DNA from: Acidobacteriaceae bacterium
GTDB lineage: Bacteria; Acidobacteriota; Terriglobia; Terriglobales; Acidobacteriaceae
Assembly (NCBI GenBank): GCA_003139975.1
Contig: PLHN01000087.1
Location: 1 to 17,179, forward strand
DNA length: 17,179 bases
Direction: 5' to 3'
A program made the position numbers and the translations under genes. Shown one piece after another: positions 1 through 6,990 of this stretch; the stretch's first letter is position 1, and the number at the start of each line of letters is the position of its first letter. Under the pieces are notes generated by a model, which had not been told where the DNA came from, did not search any database, and saw nothing but the letters and a program-made list of their open reading frames with translations.

Positions 1-399
1 GGGTCGTTGTTATACAGTCTGCCGTTCGCCGTGCAGCCGTTCGCGGCATCATTCGGAGCCGTCGACTCCAGTCTGCTTCGCGCCTCGGCGTCGCTTGGAC
101 AATCGCCGCTGCAGACGTTTCGCCGCATCGTGCTTCCCCTTTCAAAAGCGGGACTGGTCACGGGATTTGCGCTGAGCTTCGCGCACACGCTGGGCGAGTT
201 TGGCGTCGTGCTCATGGTGGGAGGCAATATTCCCGGTGTGACCCGTACGATTTCCATTGATATTTACGATCAAGTACAGGCGGCAAACTATTCGAGCGCG
301 AACCAAACCGCGCTGGCGCTGCTGGTGATTTCTTTTATTCTGCTGTCGATTGTGTATGGAATGAATCGGCGTTCGTGGGTGGTGGGTCCGTGGAAGTAA
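1..399 (+). CDS. modB: Molybdate ABC transporter permease ModB, 3' part (5' end outside window)
   Basis: The frame is open from base 1 and ends at TAA 397-399, giving about 132 residues of the C-terminal half of an ABC importer permease. The cytoplasmic EAA-type coupling loop is visible (RASASLGQSPLQTFRRIVLPL), followed by a membrane segment and the ModB-typical stretch SLGEF-like HTLGEFGVVLMVGGNIPG with TRTISIDIYDQVQ. The last hydrophobic helix is ALALLVISFILLSIVYG. ModB forms the inner-membrane channel through which molybdate delivered by periplasmic ModA passes into the cytoplasm, powered by ModC. The next gene overlaps the end of this one and encodes the ATPase, which supports the assignment. 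A tungstate or sulfate permease of the same family is the main alternative, but the NIPG-TRTI motif favours molybdate. The true start and any modA lie upstream of the window. Confidence 0.88.
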   Translation, partial: GSLLYSLPFAVQPFAASFGAVDSSLLRASASLGQSPLQTFRRIVLPLSKAGLVTGFALSFAHTLGEFGVVLMVGGNIPGVTRTISIDIYDQVQAANYSSANQTALALLVISFILLSIVYGMNRRSWVVGPWK

Positions 400-1538
400 G
401 GTCAGCAGCGTCCCCGCCAGCCCCGCCCGTGGGAATTTCCTCCGAACTCGAGGTTCGCATTCGCAAGCGCTTTCCAAATCCCGAGGGGAGTTTTCTGCTG
501 AATGTCCACTTCCGCGCGCTGGCAGGATTCACAATTCTCTTCGGCGCTTCTGGAGCTGGCAAGACCACGCTGCTCGATTGCATCGCCGGACTGACTGATC
601 CCGACGAAGGACGAATCGTGGTTGGCGGAGACGCCGTCTATGATTCCGACAGCAAAGCGAACCTGCCTGCCTGGAAACGCGGCATTGGCTATGTGCTGCA
701 GGACTTAGCCCTCTTCCCTCACTTGACCGCCGAGCAAAATGTCTCCTATGGGTTGCGCCGCTTGAGCCAGTCCGATAGACAGACTCGCAGCCGCGAGATG
801 CTGAGCGCCTTCCGGATCGACCACTTGCGAGATCGCCGGCCGGCGCAGATCTCAGGCGGCGAACGCCAGCGCGTTGCCCTGGCGCGCGCACTGGTGATCG
901 AGCCGCGAGCGGTGTTGCTCGACGAGCCGCTGATTGCGCTCGACCGTCCGACCAAGTCGCTGATTTTGGCTGACCTGCGCCGCTGGAACCAGCAATCGCG
1001 CATCCCGATTCTCTTCGTGACGCATAGCGGTGAGGAAGTGTTTGCGCTTGGCGAAGAAGTCATCGTGCTGGAGGCGGGAAAGATCGTGGCGCAAGGCCAG
1101 CCCAAGGATGTAATGCACGCTCCGCGAAGCGAGACGGTGGCGCAGCTGTCGGGGTTTGAAAATATATTCGACGCGACGGTGGTCGCGGGAAATGAGAATC
1201 GCGGCACGATGACCTGCCGCATTGGCACGGGGTCGCTCACCCTGGAAACTCCGCTGGTGGCGATGGAGGCTGGAGCTCGCCTGAGGGTTGGCATTCGCGC
1301 CGGCGATATTTTGCTGGCAACCGAGAACCCGCACGGGCTAAGTGCACGCAACGTCGTCGCCGGAACCATTCAGGCGCTGGAACAAAGGCATGGAATTGTC
1401 TCTGCGGTAATCGATTGCAGAGGGACTTCGCTTGAGGTGCATCTAACGCTGGCCGCCCGCGAAGCTCTCGGGCTCACTCCCGGCAAGAGCGTTTGGGTCA
1501 TCGTCAAGACGCATTCCTGTCACCTGCTGGGCGGATAG
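375..1538 (+). CDS. modC: Molybdate ABC transporter ATP-binding protein ModC
   Basis: A 387-residue ABC ATPase that hydrolyses ATP on the cytoplasmic face to drive molybdate import through ModB. From the longest start, Walker A is GASGAGKT at residues 57-64, the Q-loop is Q109, the signature is ISGGERQ at 159-165, Walker B is VLLDEP at 180-185 and the H-loop His is H217. After the nucleotide domain there is a C-terminal regulatory part ending in a TOBE/Mop-like domain (about 315-386), as expected for ModC. The start is uncertain: GTG 375, GTG 390 and GTG 429 are all in frame and none has a clear Shine-Dalgarno site. The first 19 residues are Pro/Ala/Gly-rich and unlike the family, so GTG 429 (start GISSELEV) fits ModC better. 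The gene overlaps the end of modB, suggesting translational coupling. Its 3' end overlaps the convergent glycosyltransferase gene by 19 bp. Confidence 0.88.
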   Translation: MGGGSVEVRSAASPPAPPVGISSELEVRIRKRFPNPEGSFLLNVHFRALAGFTILFGASGAGKTTLLDCIAGLTDPDEGRIVVGGDAVYDSDSKANLPAWKRGIGYVLQDLALFPHLTAEQNVSYGLRRLSQSDRQTRSREMLSAFRIDHLRDRRPAQISGGERQRVALARALVIEPRAVLLDEPLIALDRPTKSLILADLRRWNQQSRIPILFVTHSGEEVFALGEEVIVLEAGKIVAQGQPKDVMHAPRSETVAQLSGFENIFDATVVAGNENRGTMTCRIGTGSLTLETPLVAMEAGARLRVGIRAGDILLATENPHGLSARNVVAGTIQALEQRHGIVSAVIDCRGTSLEVHLTLAAREALGLTPGKSVWVIVKTHSCHLLGG

Positions 1539-3154
1539 TCGGCCGGCAAGCGCAACTGCGCATCTTGTTCTTTGTCGAGCGCAATCACCGCAACCCAAAG
1601 TCCGTTCTCCTCTTTGTGAAACACGATTCTTCCGCCCATGCGCCGGGCGATCTCTTCGGGCAACAAATCGCGGTGATAGCCGAAGAACCTTGCCTTGATT
1701 TCCTGCCAAGCTGCCCAGTTCGCCAGCAACTCATGCCGTGGCTGATATTTCGTCGAAAACACGAACGCCACGTCAAATTCGCTTCGGGCCGCATATGCCA
1801 CGTCGATTTGCGCAGCGGTAAAGTCTTCGATTCGCACCACGCGAAACGGCCGCGCAACATATCCCAGCCACGGGCGATTGAGTTCGTCGGAAGCCGGCCA
1901 CGCAGTCAGCACAGTTGCATTGGGATAACGCATAGTCATGAACCGGCTGGCTTCGGAATGCATCACCACAAAGTCGCGATAGGCGAGGTTATCTTCGAGC
2001 GAGAAACCATAAGGAGGATTGCTAAACAATCCCGCGACAAACGTCACCGCAAGGGCACCCGCAACCAGCTTCCAATAGCGCAGGCGACGCGACAGTGCCG
2101 CCACCGATAACAGAATTACCAGTGGCGTAACGGGCAACAGGTAGCGCGCCAGCGGCGCACCGCCGACCGCAGACATGAATACCAGGTAAGCGAGAATTAC
2201 GGCCGCAATGGCGGCCTGTTGCCAGATTTCGATCCGTCGACGCGGGTGACCGTTCTCGATCTGCGGCGGCCGGAGCATCGCGAGCACAACAGACAGGCTG
2301 AGCAGCCACAGGCCGAAATACCCACCTACTTGCCACAAACGCAATCCCAGCGCGATCGGAATGCGCAAAGGATTGAGTGTCCCGGCCACGTTATAGCGGA
2401 AGAAATCGGGATTCCCAAACACAAAGCCAGTCTTCGCACGATGAAACGCAAACCAGCAGACCAGCGGCATAATGGGAAGAATCAAATGAATGGCACGCGT
2501 ACGCCTGCCAAGTGGAAGAGCAAGTTCTGCGCGCCTGGAACGAACGATGGGAGCCAGCAGCTCCCACGAAAGCAGCGCCAGTGGCGCCACGACCGCTGTC
2601 TCCTTTGCCATTGCCGCCAGCGAAAACCAGAGGACGGTGCTCCATGGGCGATCTTCGAGATACGAAGCCAGCGCCCAAAACGCAAGTCCGGCAGCCGGCA
2701 GGTCAACGAGCGCCATCGCACTCTGCGTGAAAAATACGGGATAAACTGCTGTCAGTACCGTCACCGCCGCAGCAATGTGGAGATTGGCGGCCCGCCGCGC
2801 CAGCCGAAACAAACCCAGCAACGAAAAACCCGCCAACGCCAAAATCGCGGTGCGCGTCACCAGCGTCGAGTACCCGAAAAGCCGCCAAGCGAGAGCCAGC
2901 CACGCCATCACCAGCGGCGGGTGAGCATTCGAAAGCGTCGAATGCGGGATGGGCGAGCCGGTGAGATAAAGATCGCGCGCCACCGGAATGTAATATCCGG
3001 CCTCGTCCCAGAAATACGGCAGACGCAGAAGAGGCGCATGCAGCACCATCAGACTGGCAAACAACAGCGCGTACAGCAGGAACTGCTGCGTCCACGCCGC
3101 ATTCGCTTGTGCCGGACTTTTCACGCTAGCGTGCGCCGACGGCCGGGCCGCCAT
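1520..3154 (-). CDS. GT39/ArnT-like integral membrane glycosyltransferase
   Basis: A 544-residue polytopic membrane protein of the GT-C fold. After the first membrane segment (about 24-43) comes the catalytic-loop motif WDEAGYY (D50, E51), the acidic pair typical of dolichyl/undecaprenyl-phosphate-sugar-dependent transferases, and then HPP at 78-80. Many hydrophobic helices follow, with a KETA motif at 184-187. Such enzymes move a sugar from a lipid-phosphate donor to protein or to lipid A-like acceptors on the periplasmic side; donor and acceptor cannot be read from the sequence. The ATG at 3154 was chosen because it overlaps the stop of the upstream DUF3467 gene as TGATG and places the first helix near the N terminus. 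A longer frame back to 3355 would only read DUF3467 coding DNA out of frame. The 3' end overlaps modC on the other strand. Confidence 0.8.
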   Translation of the reverse strand: MAARPSAHASVKSPAQANAAWTQQFLLYALLFASLMVLHAPLLRLPYFWDEAGYYIPVARDLYLTGSPIPHSTLSNAHPPLVMAWLALAWRLFGYSTLVTRTAILALAGFSLLGLFRLARRAANLHIAAAVTVLTAVYPVFFTQSAMALVDLPAAGLAFWALASYLEDRPWSTVLWFSLAAMAKETAVVAPLALLSWELLAPIVRSRRAELALPLGRRTRAIHLILPIMPLVCWFAFHRAKTGFVFGNPDFFRYNVAGTLNPLRIPIALGLRLWQVGGYFGLWLLSLSVVLAMLRPPQIENGHPRRRIEIWQQAAIAAVILAYLVFMSAVGGAPLARYLLPVTPLVILLSVAALSRRLRYWKLVAGALAVTFVAGLFSNPPYGFSLEDNLAYRDFVVMHSEASRFMTMRYPNATVLTAWPASDELNRPWLGYVARPFRVVRIEDFTAAQIDVAYAARSEFDVAFVFSTKYQPRHELLANWAAWQEIKARFFGYHRDLLPEEIARRMGGRIVFHKEENGLWVAVIALDKEQDAQLRLPADYPPSR

Positions 3155-3447
3155 CAGTGGATCGGTCCACCCGGGGCTCGCGGATCGAGCTTGATCTCGC
3201 CGAAAGCAGCTTCGTAGTTCGACATGTTCTGCTGCAGCAGGGCCATCAGCGCTTTTGCCTGTTGTGGGCTCAAGTAGATTCCCTGGAAATTCCGCAGTTC
3301 CACCTGGGTTTCCGAGGCCTGCTGCATGGTGCCGAAGACGAGGAAAAAATCCCATACATTAACGCGTATCTGCACGCTGTTGGCATAGGCTTCGCGGTAG
3401 TCGGAGGTTTGCACAAATTTCACATTCGGTTGGTTGGGCTGATTCAT
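3154..3447 (-). CDS. DUF3467 family protein
   Basis: A small soluble protein of 97 residues with no signal peptide or membrane segment. The sequence (DYREAYANSVQIRVNVWDFFLVFG, split here as DYREAYANS and WDFFLVFG, then IYLSPQQAKALMALLQQN) matches my memory of DUF3467, a family of unknown function common in Acidobacteriota and other bacteria. The start is placed at ATG 3447 because the conserved region begins just after it. The longer frame, to GTG/ATG codons near 3540, adds 31 residues of non-family sequence. No clear Shine-Dalgarno site is visible. Its TGA shares bases with the ATG of the glycosyltransferase (TGATG), so the two are almost certainly co-transcribed and probably translationally coupled. 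I cannot give a function. The call rests on recognition of the family only. Confidence 0.75.
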   Translation of the reverse strand: MNQPNQPNVKFVQTSDYREAYANSVQIRVNVWDFFLVFGTMQQASETQVELRNFQGIYLSPQQAKALMALLQQNMSNYEAAFGEIKLDPRAPGGPIH

Positions 3448-3537
3448 ATCAGGCAGTGTACCGAATGAGCGGAGCGCAGGGCAAAGATCAGAGTCGGTCC
3501 GGAGCACACCTGAGCCTGGCGGCAGGTAGACAAACAC

Positions 3538-3552
3538 CATGTTTCCAACATG
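3538..3552. repeat. Short perfect inverted repeat between hydrolase and DUF3467 genes
   Basis: CATGTT and AACATG flank a 3-nt spacer, giving a 6-bp perfect dyad about 50 nt after the hydrolase stop and about 90 nt before the DUF3467 start (minus-strand reading). On the minus strand it is followed by GTGTTTGT, which is only weakly T-rich. It could be a poor terminator for the hydrolase gene, an operator for the DUF3467-glycosyltransferase pair, or chance. The rest of the 155-nt gap (3448-3602) shows no gene or convincing promoter. Confidence 0.3.
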
Positions 3553-3602
3553 CCCCTCTCCTCACCTTCATCGAATCGGGCCTTCAAAGCCAGCAACTAC
3601 GC

Positions 3603-4628
3603 TCAGTCGGACTTCTGAACCGCGGCTGTGCTGTCGGTCGCGGGTGCCGGAAGAGAACGCAGCTGTCCTTTAAGCCAATCCACGCTCTTACGTCCATCTT
3701 CGCCGACGACGCTTGCGAACTCCTTCTGGCTCTTGTAAAACTCGACAGTTGCGCCGGGCGGCGCCGCCTTCTGCAACTTCTCTTTCGACGCAACCGGAGT
3801 TTCGGGCTCATAACTCCTCTGTTGCAGGCGGAATTTCTTGGCCTGGATCTTTGGCATCCAGTCGACCGGATCGAGCAGCGCGGCCTTGCTCAGAAACTCT
3901 GGTTTCACGTAGCCGGGCCGCTCGTCGTTGGGCACAAACGCCGACCTTGCCATCCACGTGGGCCAATCGCCCCACGGATCCAATGCATCCATCACTTTGA
4001 TGCGGGGATCCGCGGCGGAAGCGAGAATTCCAATACTGGCGCCCGAGAGCTGACTGAACACGCCTACCCGATCCATGTCAAGATCGCCGCGAGAAGCCAG
4101 ATAATCCAGCACCATCTGCACGTCGTGCGCAGAAACTGCCAGGCACTCCTGCAATTCGCTGACGAACCATTTCTTCATGGGACGGTCGTGATAGCGATGC
4201 CCGGTGAGCGCAGTGACGAAGCCCACAGCGGCAAAGCCATCCTTAGTCGCATCGGCCTGGAATCCCTCGTCCTTGAACACCTCGGTATCATAGGGGTAGC
4301 CGAAAAGATACAGGACCACCGGCGGCTTCGTCACGCCCTTCGGCCGAATGACATAAAGGTCGATTGGATCGCCCCATCGCCATTGGACCCGCACCAGTTC
4401 GGTCGTGTACCTATCGTGGTCCGCGACGAACTTAAGCGGCTTAACCGGCCTTAGATGACTCTTACTCAACGAGGGCAAAGTCCAATCCTCGTCCACACCA
4501 CGAAAGCGCGTGTCAGCCGGATCGGCGATCAGAGGAGATGCACCCGGAAGCTGCCCGGCGCTCGGCAGCGATACCAGCAACAGGACACTTCCCAGAACTA
4601 ACTTCTTCACGAAAACGGGTATCAGCAT
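3603..4628 (-). CDS. Exported alpha/beta-hydrolase-fold protein with degenerate active site
   Basis: A 341-residue protein. Residues 1-26 form a signal peptide (MLIPVFVKKLVLGSVLLLVS, then LPSAGQ), so it is probably periplasmic. The core follows the alpha/beta-hydrolase order: strand VVLYLFGYPYD (104-114), a helix region, then the nucleophile-elbow strand RVGVFSQLSGAS (187-198), and a DALDPWGDW segment (214-222). The likely nucleophile is S195, but both flanking glycines of the G-x-S-x-G rule are replaced (Q-L-S-G-A). No histidine occurs after H168, so the usual catalytic His is missing. It may be an inactive or altered esterase/dienelactone-hydrolase relative; substrate unknown. The ATG at 4628 is preferred over the GTG at 4682 because it begins exactly at the signal peptide. 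It lies downstream of, but is separated by a terminator from, the PstS-like gene. Confidence 0.7.
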   Translation of the reverse strand: MLIPVFVKKLVLGSVLLLVSLPSAGQLPGASPLIADPADTRFRGVDEDWTLPSLSKSHLRPVKPLKFVADHDRYTTELVRVQWRWGDPIDLYVIRPKGVTKPPVVLYLFGYPYDTEVFKDEGFQADATKDGFAAVGFVTALTGHRYHDRPMKKWFVSELQECLAVSAHDVQMVLDYLASRGDLDMDRVGVFSQLSGASIGILASAADPRIKVMDALDPWGDWPTWMARSAFVPNDERPGYVKPEFLSKAALLDPVDWMPKIQAKKFRLQQRSYEPETPVASKEKLQKAAPPGATVEFYKSQKEFASVVGEDGRKSVDWLKGQLRSLPAPATDSTAAVQKSD

Positions 4629-4693
4629 TCGCCGCGAAATCACTTTCCCCACTCCTTGATCTATTCCGCACTTTTGTTCCACACCGGGCGTCG

Positions 4694-4712
4694 CAGGTCC
4701 ATCTTAGACCTG
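4694..4712. repeat. Inverted repeat upstream of the hydrolase gene
   Basis: CAGGTC and GACCTG form a 6-bp perfect dyad around a 7-nt spacer, 66-84 nt upstream of the hydrolase start on the minus strand. The position fits an operator or a small leader hairpin. No T-tract follows, so it is not a terminator. I did not find a good -35/-10 pair around it. Confidence 0.3.
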
Positions 4713-4733
4713 TATATCGACTTTACCGCAGTC

Positions 4734-4768
4734 AAGAAAAGGGCGAGCCGCTAACCGACGGCCCGCCC
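4734..4768 (-). terminator. Rho-independent terminator of the PstS-like gene
   Basis: On the minus strand GGGCGGGCCG (4768-4759) pairs with CGGCTCGCCC (4750-4741) in a 10-position stem with one internal mismatch and an 8-nt loop, followed directly by TTTTCTT (4740-4734). It begins 34 nt after the stop of the binding-protein gene. Stem strength, the U-tract and position agree, so the PstS-like gene is probably a single-gene transcript separated from the hydrolase. On the plus strand a short GTTTT (4770-4774) follows the stem, so weak two-way termination is possible. Confidence 0.85.
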
Positions 4769-4801
4769 AGGTTTTGAGCTACTTGAAGACAGCCACCTAA
4801 C

Positions 4802-6646
4802 TTAGTCTACGCGTGCGGGGCATTGACCCTTGATTTTCTTCTTGGGGTCATTTGGATCCAACTGGCCGAAGGAGGATTGGATGTAACCAGTGATGGTACG
4901 ATCCGTGGTTCCCAGCGTCAGGACGCATCCGCCCATGTCGCCGCCTTTATCGTTGCCATTGGGGTTGCTACCCGAGAACGCACCGTTGTTGGGTGCAGAT
5001 CCGACCGGGTTGCCCTGTCCGTCCCACTGCTGGTAGTGCGAGCGCCAGACCGTAAGGCCAGGATCGCCGGCTGCGGCCTTTGCGGGAATGTAGTCGGGAA
5101 CGCTGTTGACCACGAAGTTGTTCGATGCCGTGACCAGGTTTTTCACAGCGGTCAGTGTCGCGCCGCTGCTGGCCGTCACAATGCGAAGAACCGACCAGGC
5201 GCCGTAGGAGCCATTGCGGACGTTGGGGTATGAGGTACCCACCGCGCCCCAAATCCCAGCTTCGGAGCAAGGATAGGTGCACGAAGGAAGTGAGTTGCTC
5301 ACGTGGGTTGCGAAGATGGGGTCGATTCCGTTGACGGAAACGTACCCGTAAGCGGGGTTGCCGAAGATGGCGCTGAAATTGCCGAAACCATTGAACGAAT
5401 ATCCAATGCCATCGGTCTTGTTACCCCAGGTGTTGGCGGAGAATGAGTTTTGCACCGACGACACTTCTTGTCCTGTGCCGATCGCGCGCCACCGGCCGCC
5501 GTTTCCATCTGAGGACGGGCAGGCAACATTCGTTCCCTTAAGGGGATTGGTGCCGTTTACACCCGTTTCCTGGCTCGCTCCATAGACCAAGCCAAGGGGG
5601 TGAGCGGGGGAATTGACGGGCATACGGAAAACCGTCGCTTCTGTCGTGTTCATGGTGCCGGATTCGGGTTCACGCAGATAGACCTGGATACCGGCCGAGG
5701 GCAAGCCAAACGCGTCGGCATCGCACCTTGCGCCCGAAAAGGCGCTCTGCAACTGGGCTTGCGTGACGTTGGACAGACCGGTAAGTTGGCCGCCGGCGTT
5801 GCCATAGATGAACACGACGGGGTCCGCGCCGACCGAGACCGTGTATGCCGCTGGAATTGCGTTGTTCGTGAACGGGTCGTTCCCGCCGGGCTGGCTAAAA
5901 GCCAGAACATTGGCAGCGCCCGAACCCACACCGCTCGAAATCGGCGTGCCCTGCAGTTGCGTTAGCGAATCACCGAACGTCGCGCAGGTTCCCGCGGGAA
6001 CGCTGCCATATCCGAGACCGTCGGTGCCGTCAAAACCGCTGACCGGTCCGCCGGCGGCAGACTGACCCGACGCGGAGTTCACACGGCAAATCGCGAAGCC
6101 GGCATCTTCCGGACGAATGTCGGTGGCGGCCGCGTTCACTTGCGTGCCTGCAGCGCCACTCCCGGAGAACAGGTTCTGAACGCTTGTCGGCGGGGTTGTA
6201 TCCGAACCCCAAACAAAGCTGATGGCATTGCTTGCGGCAGGAAAGGAGCTTGCGCCGTTGTCATTGATGTAGCAGCGTGGGTTCGCCAGGTAGCACCGGT
6301 CTCCTACGACCGAGTCCACCTTGAGGTCCGCCCAAACCTTAGGGCCTTTCTTGCTGGCCGGAGTGCTATCCCAGACGATCCAGATGCCGCCCTGGTCAAG
6401 GTTATCGGAGCCACTCAGAAAAGTGGGCCGGTGGTCAACGACGTAAAAATTTGACTTATTCGTATAGTGGAAGCAAGGTGGGACTGCGCCCGCCACCGAG
6501 CAGTTCCAGGCGGCCAACGCCAGCGTCTGCCACAAAGCTGAAGAGCCCGATGCGATTACTTCCACGGTCTGCGCTTGGGCACTGGATACAAAAGAAACCG
6601 TCGCGGCCAACAACAGCACCGCGAAACCTATTTTCATCTTCGACAT
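4802..6646 (-). CDS. Large exported PstS-superfamily substrate-binding protein
   Basis: A 614-residue exported protein. The signal peptide is residues 1-25 (MSKMKIGFAVLLLAATVSFV, ending at AQA). The mature part follows the PBP_like_2/PstS pattern: an N-terminal ligand loop ASGSSALWQTL (32-42), a TDIRPEDA loop (175-182), the strand-turn GADPVVFIYGNAG with the helix TQAQLQSAFSGA (273-306), and REPESGTMNTTEATVF (325-340), equivalent to the REdGSGT...F segment of phosphate-binding proteins. GTGQEVSSV and GIGYSFNGFG (390-422) match the late GaIGY region. Twelve cysteines suggest disulfides outside the cytoplasm. PstS proteins are usually about 320-370 residues, so this one carries about 250 extra residues. 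No Pst permease or ATPase is nearby. AAGGAG (6656-6661) sits 9 nt before ATG 6646 and fixes the start. Phosphate as ligand is inferred from the fold and the upstream 11-bp repeat; other anions or a sensing or adhesion role are possible. Confidence 0.75.
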   Translation of the reverse strand: MSKMKIGFAVLLLAATVSFVSSAQAQTVEVIASGSSALWQTLALAAWNCSVAGAVPPCFHYTNKSNFYVVDHRPTFLSGSDNLDQGGIWIVWDSTPASKKGPKVWADLKVDSVVGDRCYLANPRCYINDNGASSFPAASNAISFVWGSDTTPPTSVQNLFSGSGAAGTQVNAAATDIRPEDAGFAICRVNSASGQSAAGGPVSGFDGTDGLGYGSVPAGTCATFGDSLTQLQGTPISSGVGSGAANVLAFSQPGGNDPFTNNAIPAAYTVSVGADPVVFIYGNAGGQLTGLSNVTQAQLQSAFSGARCDADAFGLPSAGIQVYLREPESGTMNTTEATVFRMPVNSPAHPLGLVYGASQETGVNGTNPLKGTNVACPSSDGNGGRWRAIGTGQEVSSVQNSFSANTWGNKTDGIGYSFNGFGNFSAIFGNPAYGYVSVNGIDPIFATHVSNSLPSCTYPCSEAGIWGAVGTSYPNVRNGSYGAWSVLRIVTASSGATLTAVKNLVTASNNFVVNSVPDYIPAKAAAGDPGLTVWRSHYQQWDGQGNPVGSAPNNGAFSGSNPNGNDKGGDMGGCVLTLGTTDRTITGYIQSSFGQLDPNDPKKKIKGQCPARVD

Positions 6647-6655
6647 TGCTATTTT

Positions 6656-6661
6656 CTCCTT
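6656..6661 (-). promoter_or_regulatory. Strong ribosome binding site of the PstS-like gene
   Basis: AAGGAG on the minus strand lies 9 nt upstream of ATG 6646 and selects this start over the in-frame codon at 6712. The 22 residues that start would add precede the signal peptide and look non-coding. Confidence 0.85.
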
Positions 6662-6690
6662 AGTTCTGCATTGAGAAGCGGTTGCTAAAT

Positions 6691-6713
6691 TGTGCGCATT
6701 GCCGCTACGCACA
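6691..6713 (-). other. Stem-loop in the leader of the PstS-like mRNA
   Basis: On the minus strand TGTGCGTA and TGCGCACA can form an 8-bp stem (one G-U pair in RNA) around a 7-nt loop, 45-67 nt upstream of the start codon. No U-tract follows, so it is not a classic terminator. A leader hairpin that affects stability or translation, or a DNA-level dyad, are both possible. Confidence 0.4.
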
Positions 6714-6714
6714 C

Positions 6715-6726
6715 TTCAAATTTGAA
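6715..6726. repeat. Perfect 12-bp palindrome TTCAAATTTGAA
   Basis: TTCAAATTTGAA is an exact palindrome next to the leader stem-loop, 69-80 nt upstream of the PstS-like start. It resembles an operator half-site pair for a dimeric regulator, but I recognise no specific family. Confidence 0.4.
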
Positions 6727-6806
6727 TTAGCCGATCGTTTCCCTACGGACTTCACCTAGGAGCGAGCGCCACAGGGAGCAGGATTGACGGGTGGATACTA
6801 ACGCAT

Positions 6807-6819
6807 CGGCCTGAGGCCG
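6807..6819. repeat. CGGCC-TGA-GGCCG dyad in the divergent region
   Basis: A 5-bp perfect GC stem with a 3-nt centre lies about 30 bp downstream (minus direction) of the 11-bp-period repeat, inside the probable transcribed leader of the PstS-like gene. It could fold as a tight hairpin or be an operator; no T-tract follows. Confidence 0.35.
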
Positions 6820-6835
6820 CAGTGTGAAGTGTTGA

Positions 6836-6861
6836 ATAATATTCTGTTAACGCAGTGTTAC
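6836..6861 (-). promoter_or_regulatory. Candidate Pho-box and promoter facing the PstS-like gene
   Basis: Reading on the minus strand, GTAAC (6861-6857) is followed after six bases by TTAAC (6850-6846), an 11-bp period. The AT-rich TATTAT at 6841-6836 lies just downstream. The same spacing with an exact TTAAC pair recurs before the TonB receptor and the response regulator. It lies about 200 bp upstream of the start, so transcription from here would give a leader of roughly 170-190 nt. Read on the plus strand, the same bases are TGTTAAC and TGTTACA, also 11 bp apart, so orientation is not fully certain. Confidence 0.5.
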
Positions 6862-6990
6862 ATGAGGGAAACGGTCGTAAGTGCCGCTGTCTGAAGGGCG
6901 CGTCCGGAGTTTGCGAGCGGTTGGTGAGCCGATCACGACAAATGCGGCAACAAGAGACGCCGCGTGCGCGCCCACAGAGCATGGCGGAAT

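Noticed and set aside
2219..3217. 332-residue plus-strand open frame opposite the glycosyltransferase
   Set aside because: Very rich in Arg, Gln and His with no domain; it is the antisense shadow of a clearly real membrane-protein gene.
3456..4454. 332-residue plus-strand open frame opposite the hydrolase
   Set aside because: No recognisable motif or ribosome binding site, and the minus strand carries a signal peptide and hydrolase-fold motifs.
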